Shown here: piece after piece, positions 58,703-64,000 of the stretch | Layout: each line of letters opens with the position of its first letter | Position numbering within the stretch: the stretch's first letter is position 1 | NCBI GenBank assembly: GCA_000708835.1 | Contig: DF237034.1 | Location: forward strand, 1-64,000 | DNA length: 64,000 bases | Reading direction: 5' to 3' | Source: Klebsormidium nitens | Lineage: Eukaryota > Streptophyta > Klebsormidiophyceae > Klebsormidiales > Klebsormidiaceae | Notes under the pieces: generated by a model | Database searches by the model: none | Seen by the model: only the letters and a program-made list of their open reading frames with translations | What the model was told of the DNA's origin: nothing | Program-made: the position numbers and the translations under genes

Positions 58703-61700
58703 TCAAACGGAGGCCGAAAGATGCTCAGTGATACGTTGCGCTGTGAGCTGTGCCCCTATCATGACCAACGGCACTCCATTTCCAGGTCGCGTAGATGCCC
58801 CCGTGAAGAAGAGACCCTGCACAAGAGAAGAGCATGCGGCAGCTGTAACAATTCAAAGCGGCCAACTGTGAACGAATCTTTGGCGTAAAAACACGACGCC
58901 GAATGTTGGTCACGCTGCAGGCGTTCTTCGCCAAGAAGGTGCTCTCAACTGCTTTGCTGGCGCAGAGGAGCCCCACGTACCTTGATACGTGAGTCTTGCA
59001 GGTCCGGCCGAAAATACGCAAGCTGTGCTAGGCCGTGCGCCAGCCCAAACGCCGCCCCGTGCTGCAGGTTGTACCTACATCATGCCAGCTGACCACGCGT
59101 CAGGAAGTTTTGTCTCGAAATACTGTCAGATCTGGCTGCAGCCTTGAGAGGCAGCAGAAAGGGCGTTGAAGCACTTTTAAAGGACTCTCTGTGTGCACGC
59201 ACCTTTCTCTCCAGTCGAGTGGGTCCGTGACCGTCTCGTGCACGATGTGCGACTCCACGTCCCCACAACCCGCTTCCGCCAACCGCCGCAGCACGGCTGC
59301 CCGGCCCTTCGCAACTAGACCTGCGCCGCCCACCGAGACTGGGTGAGCTCTGTAGAGAACGAGCGATGGGAGCACCTCGGGTTCGCGAATCACCGTCTTA
59401 CGCGCAGGAATGGAGATCTTTCGGTTTTTAGGATTCGGGCTTCTCAGCTGAGGGGCTTACCGTCAAGATCGCGAGCATCCATCTGACCCAAGTTGGCCAC
59501 GGGCAGTAGCACCATGATCGAGTCACCACCTGCGAAGGTACACAAACGGTTTGCTCTGTCAAATCACAACGTGCTCATCCCGTGGGGCTCCCGCAAAAGA
59601 TCAGAAGCCGGAACATCCTACCAGAAGCTGCAATCCTTAGGTGCATGTAATCAACCCCTGACAGGACGACAGACCGTCACTCTCTTTGCTCTGTCACGAA
59701 AAGGTGGATGCCCTCACCTGGGGGCGCTGCGGACGGGTCTGTTCGGCTGGGAGCTGCAACGTAGAAGTTGGGCCGTTGGGGGAGGGCCGCCGCAGCCGTT
59801 GCGCGGTCCCAGCTGCGCTCATACTCGTCCGACAGGAAGACGCTGTGGTGCGAGAGCAGCGGCAGCGGCTGGTCCAAACACCTGAGATAGCAGCACGCCG
59901 TCCGGTGACGCACTCGGTGGACATAAGGTGAACAACGGTTTTGTTGAGCAGAGGGTCAGACGTTCTGAAGGCAGTAGCCGTGGCAAGGTCGACCGCTGAA
60001 CTTCGTTTTTGAAGCGGCGCCGCAGAGGCGCGGTGCGGATGGGACGGGTCAGCTTGCTCACCAGCAGAACTCGATGACGCCGGCGCTGTAGTCCAGGCCC
60101 GCCAGCCGCGCTGCCTTGCGCTGGTTCTCGGGGCCGTCCAGGAGATGCTCGTACACGTACCTGAATAAAGAACGGCATGCGAGGTGGTCAGGCGCGCTTG
60201 TTTCCTCGCAGGAATGCCACAGAAAAAAAGGATTTGACAAAGACCAGAAAGCTACGCAAACCGTGAGCGATGTCCTTTGTACGGAAAGCGGTCCTGAGGG
60301 GTGGAGACCTTCATTGACTAAGATCGTCGGGGTCAAGACTTATTTCGAATGCAGATGAAGGTTTCAAACAAGAATGTTGCTGCTACGACCCGGTCCCTTC
60401 GATCTCCGTGCATCATCGGAATCGGGCTACTTCTTGACCACTTTGAAGAACATGTCCCAACATCTTCGGGATTTTGAGAAGGTACACACGTTCAATCGGA
60501 ATCTTCTGATCTCCTCAACGACACGCATCAAGCACACGCTTTTAGGCTGGAGCGTTGCAACGCCCGTCCAAAACCGAGGGTCTGAAGGTGAGCTACTTTA
60601 TAGCAGGAACGAGGGCCTCACGGCAGGTCGGGATTGGCAACCACGACATCCGCCGGGATGCTGGTCCCATCATCTAACAGCACGCCTTGCACCGATGAGC
60701 CGGATGTCTGGATACTCCGAACAGCAGTGCCCCTCCGCACGCTAACGCCTGCTGCCTTTGCGGCCTCCAACAGCCCGGCACCAACCTGGAAAACAAGGAA
60801 TGAGGGCCTCGAAGCTGTTGAAATCTGAAAGAGCTAGGAGGCGTGAACATATCACAGCACGTATGGCCTCACCAGACAGGCGAGACGACATATATCACTA
60901 ATTCAAAGCGTTTTTGCCCAATTCCTTGCTTTTGATGTACTCAGAGCGGGATGAATGGGTAAGGTACGAAGCGCCGTTGCTCACCTTCTTGAAGCCCCCC
61001 AGCGGATACCAGACTCCATCGAGGAGCTCGGTGGCGGCCAGCAGGGAGAAGACGCCGGGGGCCGTCCTCGGGGAGAGGCCGACGTACAGGTCCTGGAAGG
61101 TGACGAGAGCGCGTAGGCGAGGATCCTGACTGCCGAAAGACGAGGGTGAGGGGTCAGATGTCAATTTGGCATTTGTTTCCGCAATCCTGACTGCAAGGAT
61201 CGGATAGATCCGGTCAAAAGCTGGAACCGTTCGACATCAGGGACTACGAACAGAGAATGACTGCCTTTCTGCACTGCTGACCAGCGATGGAACATTCATT
61301 GGGCTGAGAATCGGAGCTGGAAAGACAGAAGTGGGCCTTCACCTTGAAGTAGGTGGCCATCCTTGCTGCATGCGGCCCAAGGAGTTCAATGGGGGAGACC
61401 TTCCCCAGGAGAGGCAGCAAGCGGGGCACATTGGCGTAGTCCCAGAAGCTGCATCAGAGAAAGAGGCAGCGAGGCCAGTCACACACATGGAAACATAGAA
61501 GAGGTGGGGGAGATAAGGTGAGGGGGTGTTGTTGCAGGACATAACCGGCCTTTCCATGAAATAGCAACCAGGCCAATCACATACGAACATGCAACCTCAA
61601 GTGCCAATGAACCTCGTGCGACAATCTCAAACGAATCCGATCGGCAGAAACGTGGCTCACCTGCGGAAGTCCTGTTCAATAAAGTTCTTGGTGCCCACAT

Positions 61701-62966
61701 CGAATGCAGCCTGCAAACAGGACAAGATTACTCAGGACAACGTTTGCTTCGTCACCACTAACCTCAGACGGTTAGGTAACAGAGCAGGATAGCCGTGCAC
61801 GATCATGCTTTGCCAGGACCCCGAATGATTCAGACAGGTGTCTGTAGCCCACCTTGGCATTGGCCAGGAATCGGAGGTAGGCTGCGGCTGCCCCTGGCTC
61901 GACTGCCTCTAGCTGCGCAGCCATGGCCTGCACGTCGTACAGCAAGTCCAGCCAGCTCGGCCCTGCGGCATCATCGTGGAAAAAGACGCGATACGCAGCG
62001 GGCTCGACGCGGCGCAGCTGCACATGGTCTTCCAGCTGAGTGCCTGCAGGAGAAGGGCAGTGGTTCGCACCAAGAAAGTGAGGTGGAGGGCCAAGCAGCA
62101 CAACGAGTTGAGGGCAGGAGTGATGATCATCTGCTATGCAATATGGAGCTGAGTGTTTGCCCTTCAGAGAGTGGGGCTTACCCATGCTGCGGAAGGCTGC
62201 CCGGTACGCCTGGGGCATCAAGAGCAAGCTGCAACAAGGAGCGAGGTGGACTTAGGGGGGAAAACACAAGCAGTGCACAATCACAATCGTGCCGCTACAA
62301 GCCACCGCGTCTTTCTCCAATCATTGAACCGCCAATGCAGGGGCGTCATATTGTGGTCAACCTCAAGGTCCGGCGTACCTGGGCCCTGTATCAAACCGAT
62401 GCCCGCCTTCCTCAATAGTTTGCAGGCGTCCACCAATATCAGCATTTTTCTCAATGATGGTCACTTCAACACGTGACCTGCACAGCACAAAGGAACATGA
62501 AGGACAAGACAAACATAGTTATGTGGTGATCAAATTGGGGTTGTTAAAATTGGAAGCTTCTTGCCATTTTCACAATGAGGAGGGGCCCGTAGCGTGCTCA
62601 GACTTTGAGAGCTCGGATCCCTCACCCCAGTTTGTGAGCCAGTACTCCGCTGACGACCAAACCGCCCACCCCTGCTCCAACAACAACAATCTGGAGGGGA
62701 TCCTTGCCACCACGTTGCAACCTGCCAGAGCTTGCTGGCGCAGCATTCTGCATGCAGCAGACAACCCCGGTTCGCAATGCGAGTTTCCTGCTGCAAGCGA
62801 GCTCACGGGTCAGCGTAGGTTTCTTACAGTTCTTGTGGTCCCTGCAAAGCAACAGTGTACGCGGTGGCGGGTGCAGCCGGGAGCTCCTAAGCGTCCTGAA
62901 TCGAATCGTTGCATGGTGGAGGGCGGGGAAAAGGCCATCAGGACTTGAACCAACAATCACATCCAT
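58703..62966 (-). CDS. CrtI/CRTISO-like FAD-dependent oxidoreductase, probably plastid-targeted
   Basis: Fourteen minus-strand exons add up to 598 aa: 62966-62626, 62477-62379, 62228-62182, 62043-61853, 61710-61661, 61448-61343, 61125-60985, 60785-60622, 60160-60062, 59881-59718, 59529-59461, 59320-59203, 59074-58981, 58816-58703. The dinucleotide-binding motif VVVGAGVGGLVVSGVLA is followed by VEVTIIEKNADIGGRLQT and HRFDTGPSLLLMP. Mid-protein are WYPLGGFKKVGAGLLEAAK and VVVANPDLPYVYEH. The C terminus has YNLQHGAAFGLAHGLAQ, YFRP and LFFTGASTRPGNGVPLVMIG, diagnostic of bacterial-type phytoene desaturases and carotenoid isomerases. The roughly 90-residue Arg/Ser/Thr-rich leader fits plastid import. 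Whether it desaturates, isomerises or acts on another polyene cannot be decided from sequence. The ATG at 62966 is the first ATG found in the open frame. Confidence 0.88.
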
Positions 62967-63483
62967 CCGCTTGGAATTGAATCTTTGGCAGAGGGTGTCC
63001 GAGCGGAAAGGCGGCAACCAGCCCTTACTACTTTACAGGGCACCAGCTAAAGGTGGTACTAGTAGGTATCTTGAAGGATGCTGTGCACAATGCTGGCCAG
63101 CATCCAGCTTTCTGAAAGCTGCATTGCTGGACAGCAGAAAATTAGGGTTTCGGGACAGCAAGCAAGAGCTCTTCAAACTTTTTGATCAGCTCGACAAAAG
63201 TTCACCCCGTGCACGGCAGGAGGGGGACCGGAGGCGACCACAAATCTGCCTTCCGAATTTACTTGAGAACACTAAAAGCAGACTTCAGTCGCTGCAAAGC
63301 CTGCAAAGAATCGCATGGGAGTTCTCGCTATGCCGCATGCGTTTGGTTTTGGACAAAGCTGTGAAGAGAAAGGAGAGAAAAGACCAAAGGCCCTGGAGGG
63401 CGCTTGTTGCAGGCACTTCGGAGCTTAGCAGAAGTTGTAAAGTTGTCTGATCGTCTGATCGTGAAGCTGCGGTGCTGGTGACC
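62967..63483. other. Divergent promoter region
   Basis: About 520 bases lie between the CrtI-like gene (-) and the RRM gene (+). A tRNA-like D-arm string near 62996-63014 is not part of a foldable tRNA. Confidence 0.5.
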
Positions 63484-64000
63484 ATGGCGAGTACAGCGGT
63501 GCAAGGGAACGGAGGCCTTTCTGGAGCAATCTCTCCCAACGGGACAAAGACAAGGGCGGGTAATCGGACATCTGGAGGTGCCGAGAAAGATGCTGACAGC
63601 CCCCGTCTCTTTGTAGGGCAGGTGAGGTGTTCTTCATGAGTCCTCCGGTACTTTGGACTTTGGCTCGGACATGTTGTGAGCAGGTTCGCATCGATTGGAT
63701 CTCAAAAGGTTCCAATGCGCTGACCACAGTATAATCAATTTGCAGGCGTTTCTTTTCTTGCTCTTGACATGTACCTAAGCCATTCTCCTCTTCTTGGCAG
63801 ATTGGCAATAAGCCAAATGAGGCGGAATTGAAACAGTTGTTTGATAACATTGGCGAGGTAGTGCAGTTCCAAGTACTGAGGGACAAGAAGACTAAGCAGA
63901 CCAAAGGTAAGTTTCCAGATCCATGCTCTTTTACTATTTATTGAGTTATTGAGGAACTTTACAGGGTAACGGTTTGTAACATGTTGTTGGGCTGGTCAGC
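63484..64000 (+). CDS. CELF/FCA-like RRM RNA-binding protein, 5' part only
   Basis: The first two exons (63484-63621 and 63801-63906) are in phase. After a Gly/Thr/Asn-rich leader the sequence enters an RRM: the RNP2 strand LFVGQIGNKPNEAELKQLFD, then NIGEVVQFQVLRDKKTKQTK. This ends at a donor that precedes the expected RNP1 (GCAFVTY-like) exon. The FVGQ start and VLRDKKTKQTKG string are typical of CELF/Bruno and FCA-type proteins, which bind U- or UG-rich RNA to control splicing or translation. The gene runs off the window. Confidence 0.85.

Noticed and set aside
62996-63040. tRNA-like D-arm string GTGTCCGAGCGG
   Set aside because: No T-arm or acceptor stem follows at the right distance.

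Overview
The window is nuclear DNA from a green-lineage eukaryote. Nearly every gene is split by short GT-AG introns, mostly 100-450 bp, with acceptors that often end in TGCAG. Exons are GC-rich. The gene set includes an ABI3-like B3 domain, a calcineurin B-like (CBL) sensor, a bacterial-type MurB with a transit-peptide-like leader, and a carotenoid-type FAD oxidoreductase. MurB together with an ABI3-like B3 domain points to a streptophyte alga, for example a Klebsormidium-like organism. That is an inference from gene content, not a database match.

Layout. 143-3662 (+): unknown, probably nuclear coiled-coil protein. 4204-12427 (+): one gene with an SbcD/MRE11-type nuclease followed by an SbcC/RAD50-type ATPase, containing a 417-base assembly gap and one apparent lost base. 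12.4-15.8 kb: no gene seen. 15831-22559 (+): a homeodomain gene followed closely by an ABI3-like B3 gene; a GC-AG intron could join them into one protein. 24097-27721 (-): PrimPol. 28636-31665 (-): extended short-chain dehydrogenase. 32.1-32.7 kb: foldback inverted-repeat element. 33015-37657 (+): carboxypeptidase D/SOL1-like membrane protein. 38630-42651 (-): alanine/serine:glyoxylate aminotransferase, with a MITE-like element in one intron. 43383-43676 (+): mitochondrial-type ribosomal protein uL30. 44796-46371 (-): CBL calcium sensor. 47203-52320 (+): PRP2/DHX16 spliceosomal helicase. 53337-55249 (-): MurB. 56010-57896 (+): small secreted Cys-containing protein. 58703-62966 (-): CrtI/CRTISO-like oxidoreductase. 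63484-end (+): start of a CELF/FCA-like RRM gene.

Exon models were built by hand from splice sites, codon phase and family alignment. Complete models were checked so that exon lengths add up in phase. Several genes form divergent pairs sharing upstream regions of about 0.5-1.4 kb. The genes do not form one pathway. Two concern DNA maintenance (the nuclease-ATPase fusion and PrimPol), two concern plastid biology (MurB and the CrtI-like enzyme), and the rest are housekeeping, signalling or secretory. The most unusual items are the single-chain SbcD-SbcC fusion and the possible homeodomain-B3 fusion.
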